This document shows positions 53,257 through 60,895 of a stretch of 64,000 nucleotides of DNA, in pieces; the stretch's first letter is position 1, and each line of letters opens with the position of its first letter. The stretch is from the IMG/VR virus record IMGVR_UViG_3300025949_000023, positions 1 through 64,000 of that record. The stretch is one strand, 5' to 3'. The notes beneath the pieces are model-generated. The model was not told the origin of the DNA, did not search any database, and saw nothing but the letters and a program-made list of their open reading frames with translations. A program made the translations under genes and the position numbers. This DNA is from a virus.

Positions 53257-53658
53257 TTAATTAGTTTTCTTCCCCTTTAAAGTCTTAAGCAACAATGTTC
53301 GCTGCCACGACTCTAAGTTATCAGCATTGGCTATCTCAATATGCAACTGCTCCTTCTCATAATCAAACTTAACCTTATCAATAGCATCCATAAACTCATT
53401 GTGGCTTTTCGCTGGTACCTTTTGAACTATTGACGAATAGCCATCATTACCGTCATTGTCCACTGAAGCTAAAAACTCCTGTGGTACCGGTATAGTCCTA
53501 TTAACCATAAACTCACTGCCAGCCACCCCAGGTTTATTATTCTTATAAAAAGCGGCAAGAAAATTCAAAGCCTTCTGCGCAGTGTCCGCCCCCAACTCCT
53601 TCAACTCCTCTAACAACTCCAACTCAAATCTTACCCCTATCGGATTCGTCTTTGCCAT
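53257..53658 (-). CDS. Ribbon-helix-helix type transcription regulator
   Basis: A 133-residue protein. The N-terminus NPIGVRFELELLEELKELG followed by TAQKALNFLAAFYK has the strand-helix-helix pattern of MetJ/Arc-type DNA-binding domains. The rest is an effector or oligomerisation part. The gene is first in its operon, and its promoter carries four exact GTAGCTAC palindromes plus one variant at about 20-bp spacing, as expected for autoregulation by a cooperative RHH dimer. The RHH assignment is by eye. Confidence 0.55.
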   Translation of the reverse strand: MAKTNPIGVRFELELLEELKELGADTAQKALNFLAAFYKNNKPGVAGSEFMVNRTIPVPQEFLASVDNDGNDGYSSIVQKVPAKSHNEFMDAIDKVKFDYEKEQLHIEIANADNLESWQRTLLLKTLKGKKTN

Positions 53659-53671
53659 ATATTTTTATTTA

Positions 53672-53787
53672 GTAGCTACAAATATATAGCGTAGCTACAT
53701 TGTGTCCAAATAATTGTCGCTACATTTTTAGACAAGTAGCTACTTTTTTTATTTACAATACAAACTTTATAGTATTCATGTAGCTAC
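53672..53787. promoter_or_regulatory. Operator array of GTAGCTAC palindromes
   Basis: GTAGCTAC at 53672-53679, 53691-53698, 53736-53743 and 53780-53787, and a variant GTCGCTAC at 53716-53723. Start-to-start distances are 19, 25, 20 and 44 bp, close to multiples of two helical turns. The first two cover the -7 box and spacer of the promoter for the ribbon-helix-helix gene; the others extend upstream. Confidence 0.7.
53679..53710 (-). promoter_or_regulatory. Promoter of the ribbon-helix-helix operon
   Basis: Minus strand: TTTG (53710-53707), 20 bp, TATATTTG (53686-53679), an exact consensus. Transcription would begin about 10 bp before the ATG at 53658, and the operators overlap it. Confidence 0.75.
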
Positions 53788-54383
53788 GGTTATCGAAACA
53801 GCAAGTAGGGTATATGAGGGTACTCTCCAACAGTAAGCACCTGTTTAGGCCGGCGCCTGGGTGGGGGTCAAAGTCGAAAGCTGGGCTACCGGGTGGGTCG
53901 CGATTTTTTATTCGCTTATAACCCTGCGCGTGTGTGCGTTCTCTTTGCTGCCGTTGCGGATGACTGTCTTGCTGCTGCCTTTGGATTGATTGTGGAGGCC
54001 ATCTTATAATATTTATTATGTTAACTGGCAACTTTGTCATGCTGTTTTTCAATGAGTTATGCAGCCTGTTTGCTTGCTTGTTATTTCGTTCAGCCTATCC
54101 CCTACCCTCTTGGTTTTACGCCTGATGTGCTGTTTTGAGCCGGTGTTGTGTTGTGCTAATCATCCTGCATGCAATCGCCTGGCCTATACCCTTGCAAAAA
54201 TATTTTAACGCAGTGTCAACGCCCTTGTTTGCCAAAATATGCCTGAAAACCAGTAAATTAGCACGGTGTATGAAATAAATAACAGGTGCTTAACCGTGTC
54301 AAACCCTTGTAAAAAGCCTAAAAAATGTTAGTTTGTTTGTTAATATCTAAATTTGTTGTCATAGCTTTTAAAACGGTTAAGAT
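53788..54383. other. Gene-free divergent intergenic region
   Basis: About 600 bp with no convincing gene; the one open frame on the minus strand (53753-54052) has unnatural composition. It contains two copies of TAAGCACCTG (53834-53843 plus; 54283-54292 as CAGGTGCTTA) and a plus-strand -7 box TAAATTTG (54348-54355) ahead of the gene at 54384. The motif recurs at 57818-57827 before the RepL-like gene. It may hold control sites or an origin. Confidence 0.5.
54348..54355 (+). promoter_or_regulatory. Promoter -7 box for the gene at 54384
   Basis: TAAATTTG matches TAnnTTTG and lies 29 bp before the ATG. No -33 TTTG at standard spacing. Confidence 0.4.
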
Positions 54384-54758
54384 ATGCGATTGATAAATGA
54401 CACAAACCGTCTAAGGTTGTTGGTTTTTAGGTTTTTAGAGCAGCAAGGAGAGGATTATTGCAGGCTTTACAGGTTTTCGCCTGAACGTATTACGGGCGAT
54501 TTGCGGGACTACTTCACCCATGTGGGTGTTTACACTCTTTATTCAAATGAGGTGCTTTACAGCTATATTGAGGCGCGTTTGAGGTATGTTTTTGATTTAG
54601 CCGCAGAATACAAGCAAACAAAGCGACGTTTGGGCCTTACAGAAGAAGATTTATCTAAGTTTTTTGGTTACGCGGACCGACCTTCGTTTGCCATCAGTAA
54701 CAAGAAAAACCAGCACATAACAGCTTTTTTAAGTATTGCGCGGGCTATTATGCCATAG
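54384..54758 (+). CDS. Hypothetical early protein, 124 aa
   Basis: A helical protein. The C-terminal part (LTEEDLSKFFGYADRPSFAI, then NKKNQHITAFLSIAR) resembles the recognition half of an HTH of the type found in small phage regulators. N-terminus is basic and unrelated to anything I know. Start supported by the -7 box. Possibly the early regulator of the plus-strand genes. Confidence 0.55.
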   Translation: MRLINDTNRLRLLVFRFLEQQGEDYCRLYRFSPERITGDLRDYFTHVGVYTLYSNEVLYSYIEARLRYVFDLAAEYKQTKRRLGLTEEDLSKFFGYADRPSFAISNKKNQHITAFLSIARAIMP

Positions 54759-54907
54759 CTGCAATGTTGCAGTAACACACATGGATGTGTGATAATTGTA
54801 CGCTTTTAGCCAGTATTTTACCGATTATCCTTGATTTTGACCGCTTGTGTATCTTATTTGGTGGCGATAAGCTCATTAATGTATGTTTGTGTCCTAAATC
54901 AAAACAC

Positions 54908-55000
54908 ATGCACTACATAATCTTTTTAGCCGTTATCGCCATACCAATGTTTTTATTTGTTAACGCTCTTTATAATGAGGGTAAAAAAAATAATATATAG
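54908..55000 (+). CDS. Tiny single-pass membrane protein, 30 aa
   Basis: AAACACATG start context at 54908, then one hydrophobic helix (YIIFLAVIAIPMFLFVNALY) and a basic end (NEGKKNNI), stop TAG. The longer in-frame ORF from 54785 lacks this context. Small phage membrane peptides of this kind often modulate host membranes. Confidence 0.5.
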   Translation: MHYIIFLAVIAIPMFLFVNALYNEGKKNNI

Positions 55001-55002
55001 TT

Positions 55003-55074
55003 ATGGTACCAGCAATAGCCACCATTATTACAATGGTTTTATTTTACCTGCAAACAAAACCCGCTAAAAGATAG
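55003..55074 (+). CDS. Possible 23-aa membrane peptide
   Basis: ATG two bases after the previous stop, encoding ATIITMVLFYL, a short hydrophobic helix, then QTKPAKR and TAG inside the terminator stem. Coupling by position supports it, length and lack of start context argue against it. Confidence 0.3.
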   Translation: MVPAIATIITMVLFYLQTKPAKR

Positions 55075-55086
55075 CGGGTTTTTTGA
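55056..55086 (+). terminator. Intrinsic terminator of the small membrane-peptide unit
   Basis: 10-bp stem AAAACCCGCT/AGCGGGTTTT with 7-nt loop followed by more T. It also separates this unit from the convergent gene at 55091. Confidence 0.8.
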
Positions 55087-55090
55087 TGTT

Positions 55091-55411
55091 CTAAATTTTG
55101 TGGGTGTGCTGTAATATGCCATCATAAAACACGTTAATGGCTGTTAGTTGCCCGTTTTCCGTCCTCACTTCAAAGGAAACAAATTCACCCGGCAGCTTCT
55201 TTTTTTCAGGAAAATACACGTCATAAAGCAGCATTTCCGCTTTATCATGTTCATGTGCATGTACGTATATCCTTATGTCCGTCCCTTCCGGTTCGTCCAG
55301 CCGGATGCCGTGTGTAAATGCCTGTATACCATTTTCTTCCAGCGTTGTGATAACCTTGTTAATTGTTTGGCGGTCGCCATTTTCTTTGTAAACCTGCATT
55401 AATGTTGTCAT
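55091..55411 (-). CDS. Hypothetical protein, 106 aa
   Basis: Start MTTLMQVYKENG at 55411 is favoured over 55429. It contains an alternating alpha/beta plan (INKVITTLEENGIQAF, GTDIRIYVHAHEHDKAEMLL) like small ferredoxin-fold domains. No family recognised. It faces the convergent plus-strand genes and ends at TAG close to the terminator. Confidence 0.5.
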   Translation of the reverse strand: MTTLMQVYKENGDRQTINKVITTLEENGIQAFTHGIRLDEPEGTDIRIYVHAHEHDKAEMLLYDVYFPEKKKLPGEFVSFEVRTENGQLTAINVFYDGILQHTHKI

Positions 55412-55522
55412 ATGTTTGATTTTAGGCAAAGTAAATGATGTGGTTTGTCATTTCCTTACGGTTTCCCGTAAGCCAGGTAAATTACCGTCCATACCCGTTT
55501 TTTTACCGCTTGTACCATAAAG

Positions 55523-55554
55523 TTGGTAGTTGCTTTTGTGTGCATGTACATTTG
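55523..55554 (+). promoter_or_regulatory. Promoter of the small-gene plus-strand operon
   Basis: TTG (55523-55525), 21 bp, TACATTTG (55547-55554), an exact -7 box. It would start about 14 bp before the ATG at 55575. A perfect CTTACGG-tttc-CCGTAAG inverted repeat (55455-55472) upstream may be an operator. Confidence 0.6.
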
Positions 55555-55574
55555 ACCTATCAAACACACATGAT

Positions 55575-55820
55575 ATGAAAAAGATAACAGTTATGGAGCA
55601 GGTTACCGCTATTGTTAAGCATTGCCAACGTAACGGTGTTAAAATACAATGCTTTAGCGAATTTAACGGCATTGTGTCCGCTGTACCGGTTGGCGAGCCA
55701 AATAGCCGCTATACTTTGTTTTCTATTATGAGCATCACAGAGCACGGCGATTGCCACGCCGATTATCTGCGCAATGCTTGGGGACGCAGTTCTTCGTACT
55801 CTCACTCTTATTCTAATTAA
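55575..55820 (+). CDS. Hypothetical early protein, 81 aa
   Basis: Start MKKITVMEQ at 55575 follows the promoter by one helical turn; earlier ATGs in the frame are before the start site of transcription. The protein is mixed alpha/beta (QVTAIVKHCQRNGVKIQCF; SRYTLFSIMSITEHGDC) with a Ser/Tyr-rich end. First gene of a run of small plus-strand genes. Confidence 0.6.
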   Translation: MKKITVMEQVTAIVKHCQRNGVKIQCFSEFNGIVSAVPVGEPNSRYTLFSIMSITEHGDCHADYLRNAWGRSSSYSHSYSN

Positions 55821-55841
55821 CCACCACAAACACACAAACAC

Positions 55842-56036
55842 ATGCAAACAACCTATATCTTAACCAACGCAGCCGGCAATCTTTATTTAGCTGATGAATT
55901 AAATATGCTTTGGTGGCATGAAACAGACTATGCCTGTAAGCATTTCGATAATGAGGCGCAGATTGATACATTCCTTATGCGTGAGGATGTTAAAGCCTTT
56001 TTAGACGGCGAATTTGTACGCATGAAGCAATTTTAA
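55842..56036 (+). CDS. Hypothetical early protein, 64 aa
   Basis: A small acidic protein (TNAAGNLYLADELNMLWWHE; EAQIDTFLMREDVKAFLDG). AAACACATG start context. Composition suggests a host-interacting inhibitor or decoy, but nothing specific is recognised. Confidence 0.6.
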   Translation: MQTTYILTNAAGNLYLADELNMLWWHETDYACKHFDNEAQIDTFLMREDVKAFLDGEFVRMKQF

Positions 56037-56068
56037 ACCACATTCCTAACTATTTAATAATTAAACAC

Positions 56069-56275
56069 ATGGCTTACACAAATCCTGTTACCGGTCAACG
56101 CGCTTCAACTGGTACGCTAAACGCATGGTTACGCACTGAAAAAGAATTTTTGGCTGATTATATAGCCATCGAAATGCACAAACAAGGCCTATTGAGCGAA
56201 GAAGCAAGCAACCGCCTTTCTTCGCTTGCCGGGCCCATTGCACAAATTATTAACGACTGGACACACGAAGGTTAA
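56069..56275 (+). CDS. Hypothetical early protein, 68 aa
   Basis: A small helical protein (TEKEFLADYIAIEMHKQGLL, EASNRLSSLAGPIAQIIND) with AAACACATG start context. No family recognised. Confidence 0.6.
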   Translation: MAYTNPVTGQRASTGTLNAWLRTEKEFLADYIAIEMHKQGLLSEEASNRLSSLAGPIAQIINDWTHEG

Positions 56276-56337
56276 CTGACGAGCTTTAAATAAGCGAAAC
56301 GGGCGCCTTGCCCGTCTTAACCAACAAACTATAACAC

Positions 56338-56574
56338 ATGAACTGGAAAGAATTAAAAGAGAAGTTTGACAACTTACGCCGCAATACGGGCCTTTTTCAT
56401 GGTTTAGACCTGCATGCCGGTGATGCACGCCTTGGGCGTGTTGCCTCAACCGTTATGTATGGGGAGCGCGGCACAATGGCTGTAATTAGCGGATATTATT
56501 CTTACAAAGAGCTATCCGCATACTTTGACGGATACCAAGCGGCCATGCAGTCAATTTTAACCGAAAAAGTATAA
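56338..56574 (+). CDS. Hypothetical early protein, 78 aa
   Basis: A small protein (WKELKEKFDNLRRNTGLFHG; RGTMAVISGYYSYKELSAYF) with a near-consensus start context (AACACATG). Helical at the start, beta-like in the middle. No family recognised. Confidence 0.6.
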   Translation: MNWKELKEKFDNLRRNTGLFHGLDLHAGDARLGRVASTVMYGERGTMAVISGYYSYKELSAYFDGYQAAMQSILTEKV

Positions 56575-56584
56575 TACTAAAGCC

Positions 56585-56908
56585 ATGGTACAACCTTATT
56601 CAGTCGAAGTACAAGCCACTAACACAATAAACACGCTAAAAGCGCTGTTTACAGGCGATAGGCTCGCCTTAGATTTATTGGCAGGCCAGTATATAGCAGG
56701 CGACGATAAACGCGCATTAAGGCAGGAAATATGCCGCCAGATAACTGGCGAACGCCGCCCACAGGGTAAATGCACGGTACTGGCTGTTTCAGACGTTTTA
56801 CACGCCTCTTTCCACCAGTACAGCCTATTTGCACAACCGGCACCTGTTGAGCGCGTTACGCAGCCTGTAATTAACTCCCGCGCATGGTTTGAGTTTTTGG
56901 CGAAATAG
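56585..56908 (+). CDS. Hypothetical early protein, 107 aa
   Basis: A soluble helical protein (TNTINTLKALFTGDRLALDL, DDKRALRQEICRQITGERRP) lacking the AAACACATG context. Stop is TAG. Unknown role in the plus-strand early block. Confidence 0.55.
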   Translation: MVQPYSVEVQATNTINTLKALFTGDRLALDLLAGQYIAGDDKRALRQEICRQITGERRPQGKCTVLAVSDVLHASFHQYSLFAQPAPVERVTQPVINSRAWFEFLAK

Positions 56909-57013
56909 TTTCGCTATGCGTTGCGGTATAACCGTTGCATTTGATTGCACCAACGCACTATATACCCCTAATGTTTGGGGGAATTATTAAACAACCACAT
57001 AAAAACTATAAAA

Positions 57014-57658
57014 ATGAACACTTACGCAAAGTACTGCCCAAATGTATTTGTTGCCAAATGTGCAGAAAAGCACGAAAAAGGCGAAATAATAACCCTTACT
57101 ACTCAATACGGCAAAGAACACGATTGCATTGTATTTAATTTGGTAGCCACTGGCAAAGACGGTTTTTATTATTATTCAATCGTTCGCGCTGATGGCTACA
57201 ATTTACAGGAACGCGCTAAAGCTAAGGCAGAACGTTACAACCAATGGGCTGCAAGTGCAGAAAACAAAAGCAACCAGTATTATGAAGCAAGCAAAGAAGG
57301 CGCTGATTTTTTAGCTTTAGGCGAACCCATTAAAGTAGGCCACCACAGCGAAGGCAGGCACAGGGCTTTAATACAAAGGAATTGGGACAGGATGGGCAAG
57401 AGTGTTGAAATGGCAGACAAAGCAGAACAACACGAAAGCAAAGCCGAATATTGGCAGCGCAGGGCAAACGATATTAATTTATCTATGCCTGAAAGTTTAG
57501 AGTATTACGAATATAAACTACAATTAGCACAGGAAAGACATACGGGGCTTAAAAATGGCACAATACACCGTGAACATAGTTTCTCCCTTACCTATGCTAA
57601 CAAAGAAGTAAAAGAGCTTACAGATAAGCTAAATACAGCTAAAAAACTTTGGGCTTAA
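57014..57658 (+). CDS. DUF3560-domain protein
   Basis: A 214-residue protein. Residues about 65-155 match DUF3560: the charged helix AKAKAERYNQWAASAENKS, then the hallmark GEPIKVGHHSEGRHRALIQ, then KAEQHESKAEYWQRRAND. The family is common on plasmids and phages and has no known function. Start MNTYAKYCPN at 57014 avoids a long spurious extension. Last gene before the possible origin region. Confidence 0.8.
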   Translation: MNTYAKYCPNVFVAKCAEKHEKGEIITLTTQYGKEHDCIVFNLVATGKDGFYYYSIVRADGYNLQERAKAKAERYNQWAASAENKSNQYYEASKEGADFLALGEPIKVGHHSEGRHRALIQRNWDRMGKSVEMADKAEQHESKAEYWQRRANDINLSMPESLEYYEYKLQLAQERHTGLKNGTIHREHSFSLTYANKEVKELTDKLNTAKKLWA

Positions 57659-58024
57659 CTCCCCCTTACCCTGCAACGGTTTAGCCGTGGCCGTTCAATC
57701 GGGCGGCAGGGTGCTAAAACATCATGGGCCAGGGGCAAGAATAAGCATTGGGCTTTGGTTGCGACGCTCCCGTGTACGCCTGGTAACAGTATGCAGCAGT
57801 TGCTTTTGAATAACAATTAAGCACCTGGTTAAATACTTTACAATAACATAAATACGGAATAAGTGCTTTTTGCAGTCTTTTCAATGGTTTCAGGCTTTTT
57901 TAGTACACCACCAATGTACTAACGGGGCAATATACAGCACCTGAAGGGCAAATAATTGGTACATTATAACCGTGTTATTAAAATGATTTACACTTTTATT
58001 GTATAACTTTAAAGCCTAAATTAT
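57659..58024. other. Gene-free region before the RepL-like gene, possible origin
   Basis: 366 bp without a gene. It contains a two-tier hairpin (ACCCTGC/GCAGGGT 57668-57712 with inner AACGG/CCGTT), TTAAGCACCTGGTTAA (57817-57832), sharing TAAGCACCTG with two sites in the 53.8-54.3 kb region, an inverted repeat TAGTACA-n7-TGTACTA (57901-57921), and an A/T-rich end with TAACTTTA (58004-58011), one base off the -7 consensus. Placement before a RepL-like gene fits a replication origin; that is inference. Confidence 0.45.
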
Positions 58025-58501
58025 ATGGAAATGCCTAAAAGAGTTTACTTTGAAACAACCGAAACCATAACAAAACACAGCAAGGGGTATATTGAAATTG
58101 ACACGGATTTTACCCAGGTGTATGATTGCTTTAGCAAGGTTTCGCTGCGTTTTAAGTCTGTTACCAGCATGAAATTAATGTTTTGGCTGTTATCGCATGA
58201 GGCCAACCAGGCTAACGGGATTAACAGCGGGGCCGCTGTACATGAGCGCTTTTGTAAGTTTCTTAAAGAAGAAGGTTATGAAGAGGTGCCAATGAGAACA
58301 TTTAAAGCCGCTTTTGAAGAGCTGTATAAAACAGAAGTGTTAACCAGGGTAGGCCGTGGGCAATACTATTTCAATCCGCATGTGTTTTGGCGCAACGATA
58401 AAAACGAGCGCATAAACTTTATTATTGACGAGGCAAAGGAAAAGAAATTCCTTTCACACAATCCGCTTAATGAAACTAAATCTTTAAACAATAAACCATA
58501 A
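58025..58501 (+). CDS. RepL-like replication initiator (winged helix)
   Basis: A 158-residue protein with the plasmid RepL / phage replication initiator pattern: a helical first part (SKVSLRFKSVTSMKLMFWLL), then a winged helix KAAFEELYKTEVLTRVGRGQ with the wing YYFNPHVFWRND, the recurring Y-x-x-N-P motif of this group. It would bind DNA at the origin. The preceding gene-free region with repeats is a candidate binding site. Start at 58025 or 58031 cannot be separated. Confidence 0.65.
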   Translation: MEMPKRVYFETTETITKHSKGYIEIDTDFTQVYDCFSKVSLRFKSVTSMKLMFWLLSHEANQANGINSGAAVHERFCKFLKEEGYEEVPMRTFKAAFEELYKTEVLTRVGRGQYYFNPHVFWRNDKNERINFIIDEAKEKKFLSHNPLNETKSLNNKP

Positions 58502-58506
58502 AACAC

Positions 58507-59115
58507 ATGAAATTCATTATTTCAGAACACACGCTATATGATAGCGAACAGGAAATGTATTTTACTAAAATCGGCGAAGATTGCAAAGCCGGTGCGCTGC
58601 GTTTTACTGTTTGGGGGAAAACTGCAGAACAATCCCGCATATTTGCGGAAAACCTTGTTACTAAGTTTGAGGCGTATAATGCACTGGCAGCGGTGCCGGA
58701 AGTGTCTAACTTTGTGACGACCGCAAACGTAGCTACCCGCTCCGGCCAGGTTTACATCGAATTGCCAGACGTTGAAGCTGTTCCACCCTTTGTAATGGTA
58801 AACAATACCGTGTATGTGCCTAAACAGGACACAGTAGCCACAAATTTGGCAGATAATGCAGAAGTAAGCCAAACCACTGCAAGTAACAATGAGTCAAAAA
58901 ACAATGCATTACAGGCGCTGTTAGACAAGGCTATGTTTTTGCAGCAAAAGAATGACTTTCTTCAAAGAATGTGTGAACAACTGGCCGAAGGGCTTGAAAC
59001 TCTTGTTTCAGAAGCTGACAGGCCACCCAGCGAACAAAACAAAAGGCTTGATGCCCTTTTTGCAGCTTTCAGTAAAGCACATTCATTAGTTAAGGCTTAC
59101 AAACTATCAAAATAA
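58507..59115 (+). CDS. Hypothetical protein, 202 aa
   Basis: N-terminal beta-rich domain (MKFIISEHTLYDSEQEMYFT; GQVYIELPDVEAVPPFVMV) and C-terminal coiled coil (KNDFLQRMCEQLAEGLETLV). AAACACATG start context. Co-transcribed with the RepL-like gene. No family recognised. Confidence 0.55.
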   Translation: MKFIISEHTLYDSEQEMYFTKIGEDCKAGALRFTVWGKTAEQSRIFAENLVTKFEAYNALAAVPEVSNFVTTANVATRSGQVYIELPDVEAVPPFVMVNNTVYVPKQDTVATNLADNAEVSQTTASNNESKNNALQALLDKAMFLQQKNDFLQRMCEQLAEGLETLVSEADRPPSEQNKRLDALFAAFSKAHSLVKAYKLSK

Positions 59116-59132
59116 TCATTCAAACCAATACA

Positions 59133-59591
59133 ATGAAAAACAAACTACAAGTTTTAAAAAACTGCGTTGTAGACTTAATAGAAGATTGTTTAATAAATCT
59201 TGACACAGACAAATATACGCAGGATGAAAAAATTCTTATCCTTGCACATGGGGAGTTGTATCAACACGAGCTTGCAAAGCTTGCACACAAATACATCTCT
59301 GAATATTGCCCAGCCCCAAAGCCAGAGGCTTTAATGAAATTCCGCCTGTTGCAACATTTAACAAACAGGTTTTATACCCACCCTTATAAACGGCAAACAT
59401 TCACCGAGGCAAAGAAGTTTATTGAGGCCCACGGCAAACGTAAAGTAAACGGCAATGTGGTTGAAAGCAAATACACCATGTGGGTTAAAAAAGAAAGCTG
59501 CGTACACTTTCACATGAAAGATAGCACGGTTGCAGCTGTTACGGATAACAAACACTTTGCCGGGGTGTTAGCAAATTTCGTAAACTCTTAA
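59133..59591 (+). CDS. Hypothetical protein, 152 aa
   Basis: A basic helical protein (KNCVVDLIEDCLINLDTD; KRQTFTEAKKFIEAHGKR). No family recognised. Part of the plus-strand block. Confidence 0.55.
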   Translation: MKNKLQVLKNCVVDLIEDCLINLDTDKYTQDEKILILAHGELYQHELAKLAHKYISEYCPAPKPEALMKFRLLQHLTNRFYTHPYKRQTFTEAKKFIEAHGKRKVNGNVVESKYTMWVKKESCVHFHMKDSTVAAVTDNKHFAGVLANFVNS

Positions 59592-59594
59592 TTT

Positions 59595-59897
59595 ATGGAG
59601 TACATAGAAATAGAAGCGAACCTTTTAATATTAGCCAGTACGGAGAATGTTTTTCACAACCGAAAGAGCCGGGTGGAGAGCATTACGGGTTTCCATACCA
59701 ACTATATGGATAGTTGGGAATTGGTAGGCGATTGTGGAGACGTATACAGGCTTATCGCAATGGCTAATTTTGAAAGTATTGCAGAATTAAAGCAAGTCAT
59801 TAAAAAGGCTGAAAAATATAACTGGATATTTTGGAACGACAGCTATTTGTTACAAGATGGCACAGAGATTTACAGTGAAGGAAAATGGCTTATTTAG
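59595..59897 (+). CDS. Hypothetical protein, 100 aa
   Basis: A small protein with alternating strands and a helix (EYIEIEANLLILASTENVF; FESIAELKQVIKKAEKYNW). Stop TAG. No family recognised. Confidence 0.5.
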   Translation: MEYIEIEANLLILASTENVFHNRKSRVESITGFHTNYMDSWELVGDCGDVYRLIAMANFESIAELKQVIKKAEKYNWIFWNDSYLLQDGTEIYSEGKWLI

Positions 59898-59947
59898 CAA
59901 CATTTGTACAGTAAACGTATTTTTATCAATCTTTAAATAAAAAACAC

Positions 59948-60210
59948 ATGACAGAACTACTTTTTATGATTGGCAACATCATGCCGGAGGATGAAATTGT
60001 TAATAGCATAACATCCGCTGCTTTGGAATATCAAACAGGCAGCAAGGAAGAAGCAAGGAAGAAGCAAGGAAGAAGTTGTCAATGTACTGCATGCTTTTTC
60101 TAACCAAAGAAGCTAACAAAGGCAAATCACCAGAGGAATTATTCAAAGAGGCCACAAAACTTAACCGCGCACAAGATATTCTTAAGCGCATGGAAGGTGA
60201 AAAACAGTAA
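59948..60210 (+). pseudogene. Small gene frameshifted by an 11-bp tandem repeat
   Basis: AAACACATG start at 59948, then MTELLFMIGNIMPEDEIV. With three repeat copies (60041-60073) the frame ends at TAA (60101-60103) after 51 codons. Removing one copy joins it to the downstream frame, giving an 83-residue protein ending KEATKLNRAQDILKRMEGEK at TAA (60208-60210). The downstream half has natural composition, so the intact gene is the two-copy form. The repeat may be an on/off switch or simply a polymorphism in the sequenced phage. Confidence 0.65.
60041..60073 (+). repeat. Three tandem copies of an 11-bp unit
   Basis: AGCAAGGAAGA occurs three times end to end (60041, 60052, 60063), followed by a partial AG. 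The unit length is not a multiple of three, so each gain or loss changes the reading frame of the gene at 59948. Confidence 0.9.
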
Positions 60211-60232
60211 AAAACGCTTTAACCGAAACTTT

Positions 60233-60260
60233 AAGCCCGTCCTATGTGATGGGCTTTTTT
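60233..60260 (+). terminator. Intrinsic terminator of the plus-strand block
   Basis: Stem AAGCCCGTC/GATGGGCTT (one G-T pair), 6-nt loop, T run to 60260. Confidence 0.85.
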
Positions 60261-60308
60261 ATGCCTGCATCCTATGGCCGGGTGCCTCCGGCGCAATCGG
60301 TTTTTGAA

Positions 60309-60360
60309 ATCCCGCTACGCCAAGCGGGAATAGAAAAACCCCACATGAATATGCGGGGTT
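60309..60360 (-). terminator. Double terminator of the right-end minus-strand operon
   Basis: Minus strand: first stem AACCCCGCA/TGTGGGGTT (60360-60337) followed by five T, then a second stem TCCCGCT/AGCGGGA (60328-60309) followed by TTTC. It lies past the stop of 60396..60653 and faces the plus-strand terminator. Confidence 0.8.
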
Positions 60361-60395
60361 TACTCCAAATGAAGAACTGCTATATGAGACAAAGT

Positions 60396-60653
60396 TTATT
60401 TTCCTCCAAACAAATCCGGTTGTTTTGTTTCTGCTGCAGGTGCTGGTGTTTCTTCCTGCCACCATTCAAATGTTATGGTGCGCGTTACGCCGCCCGTAGT
60501 TACTTCGTCCTCCCAAAACATTAGGGTGGCCCGGCGCCCATCTATAAGCGTTACCCCAAGGCTTTCATTGGGTGTATAAATAAACCCGAATAAAGTGTAA
60601 AGCCAAGGTTCTTTCCGGCAGGTGAAAACTGTTTTAATTATTGGCTGTGTCAT
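60396..60653 (-). CDS. Hypothetical protein with C-terminal clamp-binding-like motif
   Basis: An 85-residue beta-rich protein (WLYTLFGFIYTPNESLGVTL; ITFEWWQEETPAPAAE). It ends TKQPDLFGGK, where QPDLF fits the beta sliding-clamp binding pentapeptide Q-x-x-L-F. Translationally coupled by TAATG to the upstream gene. May tether to the replisome; untested. Confidence 0.55.
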   Translation of the reverse strand: MTQPIIKTVFTCRKEPWLYTLFGFIYTPNESLGVTLIDGRRATLMFWEDEVTTGGVTRTITFEWWQEETPAPAAETKQPDLFGGK

Positions 60654-60895
60654 TATTCTTTAATTGGTGTTACGGCTGTTTCAATATTGTGTATAGTCAT
60701 TGCATTGGCCACAATTGCATAAAAAGCTTCTATTTTGTACTCTGCAAATGTATTAAAGTCAAGTACCATGGTGTCCGATGGCTCCCAAGCCTCGCCAGTT
60801 GCCTTAAACATAGTCTTTTTAACATCCATGAAAAATGCCTTTAACTCGTCCTGTGGTACATTTTTAATAGTTATGCTTATAGTTGCTGTTTCCAT
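60653..60895 (-). CDS. Hypothetical protein, 80 aa
   Basis: A small alpha/beta protein (TATISITIKNVPQDELKAFF; VLDFNTFAEYKIEAFYAI). Coupled to both neighbours by TAATG overlaps, so all three are made together. No family recognised. Confidence 0.6.
   Translation of the reverse strand: METATISITIKNVPQDELKAFFMDVKKTMFKATGEAWEPSDTMVLDFNTFAEYKIEAFYAIVANAMTIHNIETAVTPIKE

Noticed and set aside
53753-54052. Minus-strand ORF of 99 codons in the gene-free region
   Set aside because: It has unnatural low-complexity composition, overlaps an operator repeat and has no start context.
54785-54907. N-terminal extension of the 30-aa membrane protein
   Set aside because: Composition is poor and the AAACACATG context marks the later start at 54908.
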